Numbered from the stretch's first letter, positions 34,340 through 46,355 are shown. The stretch is DNA of 64,000 nt from Dermanyssus gallinae (GCA_003439945.1 QVRM01004832.1:1-64000); one strand, 5' to 3'. Made by a program: numbers and translations. The notes: a model not told the origin generated them from the sequence alone.

Positions 34340-37300
34340 TAGCACCCATCGCCACATATAGTATTTCACTAATATGAAATAAGATGGGAGTCAACGAATT
34401 ACGTTTAGTTGATGGGGTAAGGTTTTTCCTTCTAAGGAGGGTTTCTGCGCTTTAAATTCGTGCAGAAGTAGAGTGGTCCACGTATTGGAAGGCGGCCCAC
34501 TGCTGACATAGAATTCGCAAAAAACGATGTAATCTAAAGAAAACGTGCGCTTTTGCAACTTTTGAGCCTTGCTTGTATGCACAACTGGCAGACGAAAATA
34601 AGTGAGGTAGACATATACATTTATGGCACAGTAGCAGTGAGGAGCAGTGGGTGAAGAACTATCTGGGTGAAAGATCGGCATTTAACTACGGCCTTCGCAG
34701 CCCACGGATCTCACCACGTTCTGTGCAGCGTGGAGGGTTTCCATGAACCACAGGACGAATGTTGATGCAAATAATGCTGGACTAAATGTGATTGGTACCA
34801 CGCCGCGGTATGTCCGGCGGTTCGGCTCATAGCAAAACTGGCAAAACGCTGAATTGATTGTTGTGTCAAAACGCTATGATGTAACATAAACACACTTACC
34901 CAGCCCGTGTGTTAAGAAGATAAATAAGACTACTAGTAATGCTGTACACTGTTGGAGATGAAACAGATCTCACGATTAGCACCAAATAGCTTGCATTCGT
35001 ACTCAGTCGCTTTTCGTAAAACCAATTTTGTGTGCATAACTTCCTATGAAAGCTATGTATTGCAAACCCGCTAACGAAGTACGTATCTTTACAGGATGGA
35101 TCCTTCTAATATTAGCGCCAATTAACATTATTATAATTAATTCTTATGTTGTTTTTATATTAACTTGTATTCCCACTCAGCAAGATTATTGTCGAAGGCC
35201 ACCGTTCTCGGCAAGGCATAGATCTACTTAAGGAAAGAGTGTTATCGAGGTCAACAGATAGGCAAGCAGGTTGTTGCTAGTCCGGTAGATTACTAGCAAT
35301 CTGTTGAGAAAACTGGTTTTAATTTTGTCAAGTACTTTCAAGTTCTTTTGGATAATTGGTGCCATATGACCTGTATCCCGTAAGCAGTGGCCGGTGCAAT
35401 ATTTAAATTAAAAAGGTTGAAAGCGACAACGGTGTGGTGTACTATGAAATGACGAAATGCCCTTGCGAGCTCTTGCTTCGATATGTTTGTAAAATATATC
35501 CAGAAGCAATTATACATACCAATCAATTTAAGGGCGACAGGAATATGGGAATAAAAAAATGCTGAATAAATTCTATTGGTGCTGAACTCATGCGAGATTC
35601 ATCTTTTTCGACGAGTCTACTTCCGTGGCAAGATCTTATCGCTATAGCTTCTGATACATTTAACAGTACAGAGTTAAGTTCAACACACCTTTGCAGTGAT
35701 TCAAGAGATTGCTGCAATTCAAACCGACTCCAGGAGTAGAGGACAAGGTGGTCGACATATATAAGTGTACTCACTGACGTGTGATGGCGCTGAATTTCGT
35801 CCGGTGGATCGCTTTTACCAATTTTGAGAACAATAGCGGGCTGAGGTTATCCCCTGTAGAAGGTGCGACCCCTGCAGAAAGTGCGACCCCCGATTAACTG
35901 TGGTGTGTTCAGCTAGCCCGTCGTCGATGATTACAGATCATGAAGCAGTTGTACGTCTTCCCCTACCGTCTGATACACAGATAGATCTCGACAGGGCCGC
36001 TTAACGTCGTTTTCGCAGGACATTCAGAAAGAATGCTGGAAGGCGCGCTTTGATGAAACGTACTCCTGGTGCTGAGTAGATGACGGAGCTGAGCAGGATG
36101 AGTTGCGACCAGCAGTTTGCCGCTTTGTCAGGATTTTTCGTTCGGCATGAAACAAAAAGAGAAATAGTATAAACGACGGAATGAGACAAAACGATATTCT
36201 CAGCGAGGCACTGTGCGCTATTACGCGGGCTGGATCAATTCGGGCTGATCTTGCTAAATTGCTATTATTGGGAACTCTTACGTCTAACCTTACGGCATCT
36301 GTCATTGCGCCCACGCCCGAAGTCGAAGCAATAGACAAATGCAAATTGAGAGTTACTATCGCGTCGCAGCTGGACCTCTTGTGTGCGTCCACATGAATGT
36401 CAACGTGTCAACGATAACCGATGTATCTGCCGAGAACGTCGCAACTCAAAGCATACTCATCGGAGTCCGTTATTACTCTACGTCGTATATTGGCTGTCGT
36501 TTCTTGTCCTCTTCTTGACTTCCGCAGTGTCCTTAAAACGCTCGCTGTCGCCAGCTTAGCGCCACGAAACGTGTATTAGCCCGCGGACGTAACGAAACCC
36601 GAGTATCGTGTACCTTATTCGCGCCTAGCGTTTAGTTAAAGTACTAAAGAGTTATTAGAAAGTATGAAGACCTCTTCAAAAACTTTCAGAGAAGTTTTTG
36701 TTACGACTCGGCGACTTGCTTTGCAAGATTCGCAAGGATTTGACCGCATATTATGTATTGAGTTTAGTTTTTACTCCGGTTTGAACTTGCCAGTGCAGGC
36801 TCTCTATCGCATATTCATCTCGATGCAGCCGTGAAGACTCTTTCTGCCAGTATGTTACGAGAGATTATGGGCATTTTCGAATGATTTTTTTCAAGTGTTA
36901 ACTGGTAGGAGACTACTATATGCCATCGTTTCGTTTTTAAGTTTTTAACTGCATTTAATATGCTTACATTAGCTTTATTTGGTATAATAGGGAAAAATAA
37001 AGATGGATAGAGAATTCTACCCAAACAGGATTCGATCCTACGTATGGCAATGCCTCAGTTTTTTTTTGGAACTGAACTTTAGCCGGCCAATTACTGCTAC
37101 ATTACATTTATTCGTTAGGTAGCACATTAAACAAACGTTAGCAAAATTCTCCTCAAATATTTTTCGGGTCAAACTTTTTTTGCCGTTTTGTAGTTTCCGT
37201 TTCGTATTATGCGGAGAGTGGAAAATTTACATGTATTAATTAACATGCAAATACTGTGGCATTTATCAGCTGCGTCTATCAACAGCAAAGCACAGCAAAC

Positions 37301-37421
37301 TGTAGTCTCAAGAATGCTATAAAGCATATAAGGGGTTTTTTTATGCGTTAATACTGCTAGTAGTGGTAGTGTATAGGCGATGCATCAGCTATTGTGCAGC
37401 TATTGCATTTTCGTGGTCTAG
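34340..37421. other. No assignable gene
   Basis: About 3 kb without a recognisable family on either strand. At 37026-37105, minus strand, 'ggatcgaatcc' within a 75-bp stretch resembles a tRNA B box, a possible worn SINE head, but no clear A box accompanies it. Frames at 36024-36396 are open on both strands without a match. Confidence 0.35.
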
Positions 37422-37561
37422 CAAACATAAATGTTTAATTCATATTATAAAATATCCCCGCTACTACAATTCTCATCTATGCGCAAGCCAAAACATGCGT
37501 GGGTAGTACACAGGGACAAAACCAATCTGTAAATAAGGTGTTCAGATACTTCTAATAAAAG

Positions 37562-37592
<31 letters not shown>

Positions 37593-37880
37593 CAGGTCAA
37601 CTTTATAGGGCATCACGTTAATACGAATTCGACGCCAGATCAATTTGTGGTTTCGAAGCAGCTAAGGTCTTCCAGTGGAGATGTCGGCAGGAAAGCTTTC
37701 TTTAACGTTCTTATTAAACTAATTACTCGTGTTACTTTTAAAATCACATAGGACTGCTAATTATATTACAAAAACTGCTCGAAGGAACGCCCGCTAGTCA
37801 CTTTAACGACTGTTCGGGCAGCAACGTATATTCTGGTAACCAGATTTTTACACGCGGGCGAAAGTCTCAATAACACGCTT
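37422..37880 (+). repeat. 460-bp direct duplication, copy 1
   Basis: Nearly identical to 39066-39526 over its full length, starting 'caaacataaatg' and ending 'taacacgctt', including an internal (AT)n (37562-37591). The two copies differ by scattered substitutions and by microsatellite length. It is non-coding and the ends are not TG...CA. Confidence 0.9.
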
Positions 37881-38279
37881 TGAGTAGTTCCAAATGAAGA
37901 AGTCCGGCTTAATTGGCCATGCGATTATTAATGCGATTAAGCAATAAACCCGCCTTGGCCAATGCATCGATTCCCGAAGGTGATGTCTAGGTGAGCCGTG
38001 CCACAGTGCAGTCGTGTGTGGATGCCCCATTGTGTTAGAACTACATACGCGGGTCAGTACACTCTGTGACGTCGACCAACAGTCCTTATAGAGCCCCTCT
38101 CAGGGGCGTGTGGTATATTTCTCCTTTTAGCTCTCTGTAGCATATACTATAACGACGCATACGACAGGTATTCACTGAACTAGTCCTAGGCGCACAGGAA
38201 GTGACCCTGGCGGACATACGGTCGGGTTATGTGCCGGTTTCCGTTGCTTCGCCAATAATAGTTGTGCTTCAAAATGGGT

Positions 38280-38561
38280 TCAATCGCCGCTAAGAGCATA
38301 GGTGTAAGAAAGTAACGGAGCACGTTCTGTTTCATGAATGCAACAGTACTCGACGCGCTGTTGGTAATCGGTAGGACGCAAAGCCTGAATGCGCTGAAAC
38401 TGGAACGAATGTAGATTTTCGTCGATAAGTACATTGTGCGCTGCAAGGTGGCTCAAACCAATGCTTGCTGACACTTCCCTAATGTTTGCAGGACGGTCCA
38501 AGTCTCCTAAATAATGAATTCTTACAGTTCTCAGCGTTCGCGATGGGCTAGCATAGTGCAC
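38280..38561 (-). pseudogene. DDE transposase relic, N-terminal helix-turn-helix part
   Basis: The minus strand reads 'PANIREVSASIGLSHLAAHN' then 'LHSFQFQRIQALRPTDYQQR'. This matches the layout of the N-terminal DNA-binding part of the same transposase family as 19390 and 32107 (helix-turn-helix, then H...RVQ.L.P.DY..R). It is followed by stops. It lies between the two 460-bp direct repeats. Confidence 0.5.
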
Positions 38562-38639
38562 AGCTACACTATAGGGCTTTATTTACGATACGAAGGGTTT
38601 AGTAGTACGCATTTCCACCCACCTTTGTTGCATTAGAAA

Positions 38640-38900
38640 GCATGCTCATTTTACCGGGTTTATTCCTCAAGTGTAGCCAGTATATGTACTCACACTCTGT
38701 AAATATATATATATTGGGCTGTATCGAAACTTTTAAGATCCTATGTTTAAATGCCCAAAGCCAGCCAGAAGAACCTGTGACTGAGAAGGAAAGCTGTTTA
38801 GTGCAAATGTGATTATCGCGTCTGATTCTCCATTTAGTTCGCTGCTTTAGCGCAAATAATGGTGCGTGTAGAAGACCAAATTTGCCTAGCATGGTTTCAA
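38640..38900 (-). pseudogene. Possible pogo/Tigger-type transposase fragment
   Basis: A 97-codon minus-strand frame includes 'FSVTGSSGWLWAFKHRIL', reminiscent of the CENP-B-like helix-turn-helix motif (F.AS.GWL.RFK.RH) of pogo/Tigger transposases. Only this one motif supports the call. Confidence 0.28.
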
Positions 38901-39065
38901 AGGTTCCGAAATAGTGACGTTGTCTTTATCGATAAACCAATGACTTAGAAGCAAAATAGTGTCCAAAAAAATTAACACAATTTGCGATGACTACCCAAGA
39001 ACTTGGAGGAAAACTTGACGTTAGCAAACCATTCATTTTTGAAAATGAATTTGAATTGAATCTAT

Positions 39066-39526
39066 CAAACATAAATGTTTAATTCATATTATAAAATATC
39101 CCCGGTACTACAATTCTCATCTATGCGCAAGCCAAAACATGCGTGGGTAGTACACAGGGACAAAGCCAATCTGTAATTAAGGTGTTCAGATACTTCTAAT
39201 AAAAGTATATATATATATATATATAAATATATATTTTGCATGTCAAATTTATAGGGCATCACGTTAATACGAACTCGACGCCAGATCAATTCGTGGTTTC
39301 GAAGCAGCTAAGGTTTTCCAGTGGGGATGTCGGCAGGAAAGCTTTCTTTAACGTTCTTATTAAACTAATTACTCGTGTTACTTCTAAAATCACATAGGAC
39401 TGCTAATTATATTACAAAAACTGCTCGAAAGAACGCCCGCCAGTCACTTTAACGACTGTTCGGGCAGCAACGTATATTCTGGAAACCAGATTTTTACACG
39501 CGGGCGAAAGTCTCGATAACACGCTT
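39066..39526 (+). repeat. 460-bp direct duplication, copy 2
   Basis: See copy 1 at 37422. The internal microsatellite here is shorter and interrupted (39207-39231). Sequence divergence between copies is low, so the duplication is fairly recent compared with the transposase relics it encloses. Confidence 0.9.
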
Positions 39527-39630
39527 CGGGTTCATTTGCTGAGCGTTTTAAAGAGAAACTCCTTTGCTTTCTAAAGCAAGCAGTTTTGCATTAGTCAGAA
39601 ATTAAAAAATGATAGGTGAGTGGCAAAATG

Positions 39631-39631
<1 letters not shown>

Positions 39632-39665
<34 letters not shown>

Positions 39666-39784
39666 AGCTTTGTAAAGATAGTATTTTGTCTCTCAAGACG
39701 AACAGTTTTGCATTAGTCATAAATTAAACAGTTGATTGGTGGCTGGGAGAATATCGTTGGTAAAGAGTGGTCTTCAGGACAATC

Positions 39785-39816
<32 letters not shown>

Positions 39817-39960
39817 CATTCTGTCACTCACCTATTATTTTTTTCGTTCGTCGTTTTATTTCATTTTGGAAGTTACAGTGGAATATGAATATCTAACTAC
39901 TCTTGGGCTTGTGAGGGGTGCTAATATATATATATATATATATATATTCGTATATATATA

Positions 39961-39991
<31 letters not shown>

Positions 39992-40021
39992 CATATAGAT
40001 ATATATATATAATATTCATAT
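39632..40021. repeat. Cluster of (AT)n arrays
   Basis: TA arrays at 39632-39660, 39786-39815 and 39923-40021. The text 'agacgaacagttttgcattagtcataaatta' before the second array echoes 'aagcaagcagttttgcattagtcagaaatta' before the first (about 39575 and 39697), so a unit with its microsatellite was duplicated. Confidence 0.85.
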
Positions 40022-40030
40022 AGATATCCT

Positions 40031-40064
40031 CTCTCTCCTATCTCTACTTTTCGTCTCTCTCTCT

Positions 40065-40098
<34 letters not shown>

Positions 40099-40190
40099 CT
40101 CTCTCCTTCTTGTCTCTCTCTCCTCTCCTCTCTCTCTCTTTTTCTCTCTCTCCTCCTCTCTCTCTCTTTCTTCGTCTCTCTGTGGCGTCT
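40031..40190. repeat. CT-rich polypyrimidine tract
   Basis: About 160 bp of CT/CTTT/CCT directly after the (AT)n cluster. It marks the border from AT-rich to GC-rich DNA. Confidence 0.9.
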
Positions 40191-40680
40191 CTCTGTCGGG
40201 GTGCCCCCTTGCCGTGCCCTTCCTCTGCCGGCTTCTGTCGTCCTACGCGAGCAGCCTGAATGGCGCATCATCCGCCGTGTCCTCCAAGGACCAGTTACAG
40301 CGCGGGAGGGGCGCCAGAACGAAGGCAGCGGAGGGCGGCGGCACTCCGCATTGTTCCTTGTCGAAGACCCTCTACTACTCTTCCTCCTGGTACTACGGCG
40401 TTTTGGCCATGGAACTGCGGCGTGGAAAAACTTTTCCTCTGCTCGGCACTACAGCCGGCCCGGCCCGGCTCGGCCCGGCCCAGTCCAGCCCCGGGCGGGC
40501 GGACAGAGCCGAGGTCGAGGCCCAGGGCCCGGAGGAGCGAGCGGGTAGTAGTGGGCAGTACTCTCACGCGAGCCCGCCTGCTTTCGCTGGCTGCAGATGA
40601 GCTTTCGTGACTTCGACGCTGGTGGCGCGACGACGGTTGCGCCGCCACTTGCCCATGGGAAAACGTCAGACGAAGCCCGT
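40191..40680. other. GC-rich, CpG-dense segment, possible gene 5' end
   Basis: Strong GC enrichment with CGG/CCG runs (40450-40500), unlike the rest of the window. All three plus frames and one minus frame are open for 115 codons or more, so open frames carry no weight here. It could be a promoter or first exon of a host gene, but no protein family can be recognised. Confidence 0.35.
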
Positions 40681-40689
40681 AGGAGCGAA

Positions 40690-41140
40690 CTCATCATCAT
40701 AATCATCGTCATCACCATCATCACCACCATAGACAGCACCAATATCCCAGTTGCCAGAATCACGATCATCAACATCATCTCCACCACCTACACTGCCATC
40801 ATTATCATCATCATCCCCATCATCCCCGTTGTCGTTAGCATTAGCAGCATTTGCAGCATCAGCAGCGGCATTATTAGCAGCAACACTAGCAGCCTCATTT
40901 GCATCCATAGCATTTGCAGCAACAGCAACAACAGCATTTGCAGCACCGTTAGCAGCATAGCCATTAGCAGTAGCATCTGCGGAAACATCATCATCAGCAG
41001 CAGCGGCAGCATTTTCTTCATCATTAGCGGCATGTGCAGCATTATTAGCGTCAGTATTAGCAGCAACACTTGCAGAATCATTAGCAGCAGTAGCAGAAGC
41101 AGCATTTGCAGCACTAATAGAAGCAAAACTAGGGGCAGCG
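40690..41140. repeat. Imperfect (CAT/CAG)n triplet repeat region
   Basis: About 450 bp dominated by CAT and CAG/AGC/ATT triplets. It encodes Ile/Ser in one plus frame and Ala/Ser in another. On minus it is an Ala/Asn/Asp-rich frame that stays open from about 41140 to 40666. Because every register is open, coding status cannot be judged from the sequence. Confidence 0.8.
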
Positions 41141-41465
41141 CATTAGCAGCAGCATCATCATTAGCTTGGACAGCATCTGATGTTGTGCTGATGTTGACAG
41201 CACCGATGTCGTGTCGTCATAGTGTCGGCATTGTCCTGGGAGCGTGCATAGCGACATCAGCGCGACGTCAATCGCTGACGACGACAGGAACAACAGCAAC
41301 AGCAGCATTAAGCGTGTCAACACCATCGCTGCGGTCGGATGCTTGAAGCCGGACAGCGGCGCCTCTAGCAGAAGCGACGAAGGCAGCTAGTTGTCCTAGC
41401 GGTAGTACTTCAGGCATCCGATAGTTGCATCCAATGCTGTACGCCGGCAAAAGGATTTCGGAGGC

Positions 41466-41483
41466 GGGGGGGGGGGGGGGGGG
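41466..41483. repeat. (G)18 homopolymer
   Basis: Eighteen consecutive G directly beside the R1 3' fragment at 41492. Confidence 0.95.
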
Positions 41484-41491
41484 TGCTTGGT

Positions 41492-41590
41492 GCAGATAGC
41501 GTGACTAGTGTAGGCCTCACCAACTCACTAAACCCCTTGTTCCTACCCCCTCCCACGCTGGTTCGGTATTGCTTTTGCATTACTTCGAAA
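41492..41590 (-). mobile_element. R1 3' UTR-only fragment
   Basis: On the minus strand it matches 51640-51735 of the young R1 insertion: blocks 'gactagtgt', 'ctcactaaac', the C-rich stretch, 'ttcggtatt' and 'gcattac.tcgaaa' occur in order. No ORF portion is present, so it is a severely truncated copy. Confidence 0.8.
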
Positions 41591-41599
41591 ATGCATAGC

Positions 41600-42824
41600 A
41601 TTGCTAGCGCAGTAAGTTGCACCAGTCCTACATCGAATGGATCAACTCAGTAGCAGCAACCCGCCGAATCTGTAGTAAAGGTCGGTACGAACGCTACCTT
41701 GGGGATGTTTGTAAGTGTGTGTGTCTGCGACCCCCGGAACTGCACCTTAGGTAATTCGTTCAGAGGGCCAGAGAATAGATATTTGTTTGCACTTTTCCCG
41801 CATAGGACTGTATTCAAGTGATTCGTTTCGGGCTCTAATACGTCTCACCTTCATATTGGCGCTTTTGCGCCGGCATCACCGGCTTTGTTCGGAAATAAAG
41901 CATCTGTATGTGGGCCTCTTGTTAACGAACAAAATCCCCGTGACAGGGTGGAATAGCCAAGCACAGAAGGTTGAACGGACGTGTGTCATCGACTTTTCTT
42001 TTTCTCCTCCTCATCTTTTAGCGCGTTTGCTTATTACTGGTAAGATGTTCGACAATTGCGTTCTAGCACTTGACTAGACTAAGCCGCCAGTATTAGCCAG
42101 TAGTTTGTAGTAACAGCAGCAGCGGCTCTGCCAACAGAAGTGGCATCAGCTATGAATAAGTTGGCTAAGTCTATGAACTGAAGCGAGCCACTGGAGTCAC
42201 GCTTATGTGCTGCATCGGCCAATGCGACCAAGGAGGATACGGGCAGACGGGCGGGAACATCTCCCTGATCGCTGGTCGAAGCAGTGGAGTGAGTTCCGAG
42301 TTCTTCCTTTGTCTGTCTCAATATTCGCATTTGCCGTCTCCAACAACGACGCCATTGCTCGTCATTGTCGCCGTCGTCGCCACCCGGCGAGAAGAGTTTC
42401 CCCTCTTCTCCGTCCTCTTTTTATTTTTGTTTATTCTATTTTTCCTCTATTCTCTTCCCATCAGTTCTCCATCCTCGTCACCCTCATTACTTCTTCGTCG
42501 TCTTCCTGTTCGGTTTAATTTGTTACCCTCTTGCCGTGGTCTTTTTCATCGTTCTCCCTACAGGAGCGTCGTTCAGATGCCCCAACCGGACCGGGTTCGG
42601 GAGAACTGTCTCAGGCCAAGGGGTAAAAACGAAGGGCCCCTTCAGAGACCTGACAACACTGCACTTGCTAATGGACGGTAGTGGCATTCTGTTAGAGGTT
42701 CGACAACGATCAAAATGCTGCCGACGCCGAGCAGCAGCGACGTAAAGAAGACGTTGGGTTTTTCGCCGACGTTGGCATCCCTTCCTTTTCATCTTCTATT
42801 GCTCTATGTTGCGTAGTGGTTCCC

Positions 42825-42829
<5 letters not shown>
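41600..42829. other. GC-rich unassigned segment
   Basis: Pyrimidine-rich between 42360 and 42560, with several overlapping frames of 90-158 codons on both strands. The stretch 42563-42745 could be an exon following a CT-rich 3' splice region ('ctccctacag'), but no family is recognised. Confidence 0.3.

Positions 42830-42874
<45 letters not shown>
42830..42874. repeat. (AT)n microsatellite
   Basis: 45 bp of TA, about 200 bp before the R2-like RT relic. Confidence 0.95.
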
Positions 42875-42875
<1 letters not shown>

Positions 42876-43089
42876 ATAACAAACCGATCGGCAGTGGCTC
42901 CTTTGTCCGCCGAGAAACTCCTAGAGACGTTCGGGGATGCGTTACAGCTCCTCTGTGGCCTTCTGGTCGCGGTGGCTACGAGCTTGCCCGTCCTCTTCTC
43001 CCGAGATCTGCTCTAAATAACTCTGTAATAAAGGCTAGTAGCACCAATATACCGGCCTATCTATTTAAAGTAAGGCTAGCACTTTACTA

Positions 43090-43890
43090 AGGGCTTCGGC
43101 CAGGATTACGTGCCCAAACTGTGGGGGTGAGTTTAGCGAACAAGGTTTATCCCGCCATAGTTGAGTCAAGCACAGGCGTCCGAATGGCGGAAGACCAGAA
43201 GCTAACTCACATCACGAAAGGACGCATACTTGGCTGACGTCTATAAATCATATCTAAGGCAGTAAGGCCGCAGGTGGCAGAGTCGCTAAATAAAGGCTTA
43301 GGTGAGATTGAACAACACCAGCTAGACGCTGGGGTGGGCGACATTGCGGTGCACCCGGCCCGGGTATTTGCTAGGTCTCGCAGGGAGCCGACAGTTATGT
43401 TAAAATTGGACTCTAGGAGTGCCTTTAACGCAGTGCGAAGAGACCATTTGTTAAGCGTAATAAATTAGAAAACTCCCCACATGTACAACTAAGTCCTGCC
43501 GTCAGAGAAGAGGGTCCAGCAAGGCGATCCGGTCGGGCCACTCCTCTTCTGCCTAGCGGTTAATGATCCGCTCGCATCGCTGGGGTACGCACTCAGTATG
43601 TGATACCTACACCACGGGTCGCCGACGGCTGCCTTGGACACGTTCCTGCAGGAACAGGGACCGGGCCTACTGAGATACTCTGGGAACTCTTGCCTGGATT
43701 AAAGGTAATCACTCCTCAGAATTACTGGGGGTGTCATTATTCTGTGGACCTAGGTGACTTGGTCGATAAACTACGTTAACTCAATGACGTAGCCATAACG
43801 ACCAAGGAATAGTTGCTCAACCTGGAGCTTCAACAAGATTCTAGGACACGGAAACTCGGGCTTTTTCGATCTTGCCAGTCGGTTCTATTA
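43090..43890 (+). pseudogene. R2-like LINE: zinc finger and RT relic
   Basis: A C2H2-type finger 'CPNCGGEFSEQGLSRHS.VKH' (one stop inside) is followed by 'GDIAVHPARVFA'. Next comes RT motif A-like 'VMLKLDSRSAFNAVRRDHLL' and, after stops, 'KRVQQGDPVGPLLFCLAVND' (RT motif B). An N-terminal C2H2 finger before the RT is typical of R2-superclade elements. This appears to be the 5'-ward part of the same family whose 3' end is at 56474-57487. Many stops; dead. Confidence 0.7.
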
Positions 43891-44011
43891 ACAGGTGGAT
43901 ATGGATAACAGCTGATGTTGCAGACATTTTTGTAAACAATTCAACCTGTAAGCAATCAACTTACGGTGTGCCCGACGCTTAATTTTCAATTGAAAGTTAC
44001 TATTGAAAAGA

Positions 44012-44014
44012 ATA

Positions 44015-44085
<71 letters not shown>
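44012..44085. repeat. (AT)n microsatellite, 74 bp
   Basis: Pure TA. Confidence 0.95.
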
Positions 44086-44087
<2 letters not shown>

Positions 44088-44589
44088 TGTACGGTATTGT
44101 CCTTTACTTTGATAAAATTATGTTTAGATACCTCGATGAATAACCTAAGCTCTCAATAGAACCTTTAGGTCGCCCAACGTCGTATAGTTATTTGCTATTT
44201 GACCGGCATCAATTTATCAGACAGGCTCATAGCAGCCGTTGAAGCTCCGGCGCAAAGTAAGCCGTTTCACTGCTGAAATCTATTTATTAAAATGGGCTGT
44301 CGCGTGCAGTCGGCGCGCAAACGAGCTAATAAAGCGTGCGGCGTGAATAGAGTGTCATAGGCAAATATAGTCCTGACACGCTCGGAAGGCCATTAGAAAT
44401 TGGCTTAACTGCGCCACCTAAGTGTAGTCTTGCGCTGGAGCACCACGGGCTAAAACTGAGCCTGTTCTGTAATTATCAAACTAGTCACTCATACGTTGAA
44501 ATTTTTGTGAGGTTAAGTAGTAAGCATCCACTATTGGTCATCCCTATCTGAAAACGCAGAAACAAACTTGCACATGTGCGGACAGAATC

Positions 44590-44795
44590 GTTGTTGTTGT
44601 TGTTGCTGTTTTTGTTGATGTTGCTAATACCGTTGTGGTTGTTGTTGTTGCTGTTTTGTTGATGTTGCTAATACCGTTGTGGTTGTTGTTGGTGCTGTTT
44701 TTGTTGTTGTTGCTAATACCGTTGTGGTTGTTGTTGCTGTTTTTGTTGACGTTTTTTTTATGTTGCTAATACCGTTGTTGTTGTTGTTGTTCTTG
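44590..44795. repeat. GTT-rich minisatellite, 4 units of 44-53 bp
   Basis: The marker 'gctaataccgttgt' recurs at 44623, 44667, 44712 and 44765. Between markers lie GTT/GCT/TTT triplets. Unit length grows through extra T or GTT triplets. Confidence 0.9.
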
Positions 44796-44799
44796 TGAG

Positions 44800-46340
44800 C
44801 GACTTTCGAATTAAACTACAGCGTCGTATTTAAATTATTCGCTCCTCTTATGCCACACCGTGAGCCAATTTGCAACTTTTGTCATCATTGGGCACCGTGG
44901 TGGTGGTGGCGGCTGCCAATGTCGACGCTAGTGGTCAGCACATCCGCAATTACTGTTTCTAACGCGACAGACATGGCCCTTCGCCGCTTGGCGCCGCGCG
45001 TCATCGCACGTAATTTCCTGCCTTTTACTGTTTCACTTCCGCGGTGTTTGCCTGGTGTCTAGCTGTGCTGGATGGTGGGGGAAATGGTGGGGGGAAATGG
45101 TGGTGGTTGTGGTGTTGTCCTCGCTGTTGTTGTTGTTGTTGTTAGCGGTGATCATGGCGTTCGAACAAGAAAGATGCCGAAGAGAGGAACGGAGGGCCGG
45201 AGAAAAAACAGGAAGGAAATCCGGCCGGACTAGGGGGAGTGGGACGAGAGGGAATAGCGGAGACGAGAAACGAGAGACGTAAGCAAATACCAGAGATAGA
45301 TAGAGAATAGCACATGTACATATATGTGGAGAGGAAGTCTCGCACAAAAAAAAAGTCGCCATGGTACAAAATTACGCGGAACACGGGACATTTTCGAACG
45401 GTGACATCTTCTGCGATGAGAGCCATAACTGGCGGCTGCTAAAGTTGCGTTGTTTCGCAGAGGAACTACACGCGCTTCGACGACGGCTACGGTTCGACTC
45501 TGTTTCTACCGCAACTGCGGGCTTGGAACTTCCGCATCAGTGAAATAATGTCGGAGTTAGTCGAGAGCGCACTCGACCCCACGACGACCCCAGTGCCCCA
45601 GAACGTTCTGAATGTCCGTGTTAATAGGCGACGAGTCACCGGCGTAGATTGGCAATTAAACAACTAGCGAGCGATTCGCATACTTCGTCGCAGCACATAC
45701 GTTTTCGCTGCTACGTGTTATTTTTTGCGCTCTCCCACATTGCTGCGGATGTCGTCTTCGTCGTTCTTATTGTTGCAGTATAGTTGTTGTTATTGTTGTT
45801 GTTGTTGTTGACGTTCCTGCTGTCCTTGTTGTTGTGAATGTTCTTGATGCTCCTGTTAATGTTGTTGGTATTGTTGTTGTTGTTGTTGCAGTTGTTGTTG
45901 TTGCAGTTGTTGTTGCTGTTGTTGTTTTTACTGTTTTGTGTGCTTCTAAACTACAGTGTGTGTTGTGTTCGATCTTTTGCAAAATTGTAAATGCATAGAA
46001 AGGAGGAAGTGAGCACATATCGGACCAAATGTTTAATGAGAGAACTTCAAAATGAGTTACTAGTCAGTTTTACCTTTGAAATTATTGTCGTTACGGCGGT
46101 CAGCAGGAAAGCAGATGCGTTTAGTATTGTTCTTGTTCGTGTCGTCAAACTTACAACACTAATAACAACGAGTTAATATAATTGCTGATATTAATGCAGT
46201 TTTTATTGCTGTCTATACGGTTTTGCAGGATATTCTTTGTTTATAGAATGTATTCGTTCCTTATATCATTATTATCAATAAGCAGTACCTCTGCAGTATA
46301 CATTACGATACGTATGCTATCTTTAAACGCGTCTATATAA
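44800..46340. other. Unassigned; GTT-rich patches and a small open frame
   Basis: GTT/GGT-rich patches at 45070-45145 and 45775-45930. The 60-codon plus frame 45361-45543 ('MVQNYAEHGTFSNGDIF') lies in GC-balanced DNA and could be a small exon, but it has no match I know. Other frames are repeat artefacts. Confidence 0.3.
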
Positions 46341-46355
46341 AAACCATAGTATATA

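Noticed and set aside
37422..39526. LTR retrotransposon with 460-bp LTRs
   Set aside because: No TG...CA ends, no primer-binding site or polypurine tract, no gag-pol; the interior carries unrelated transposase pieces.
40597..41346. 249-codon Ile/Ser-rich plus frame
   Set aside because: It is a CAT/CAG triplet-repeat reading; other registers on both strands are equally open.
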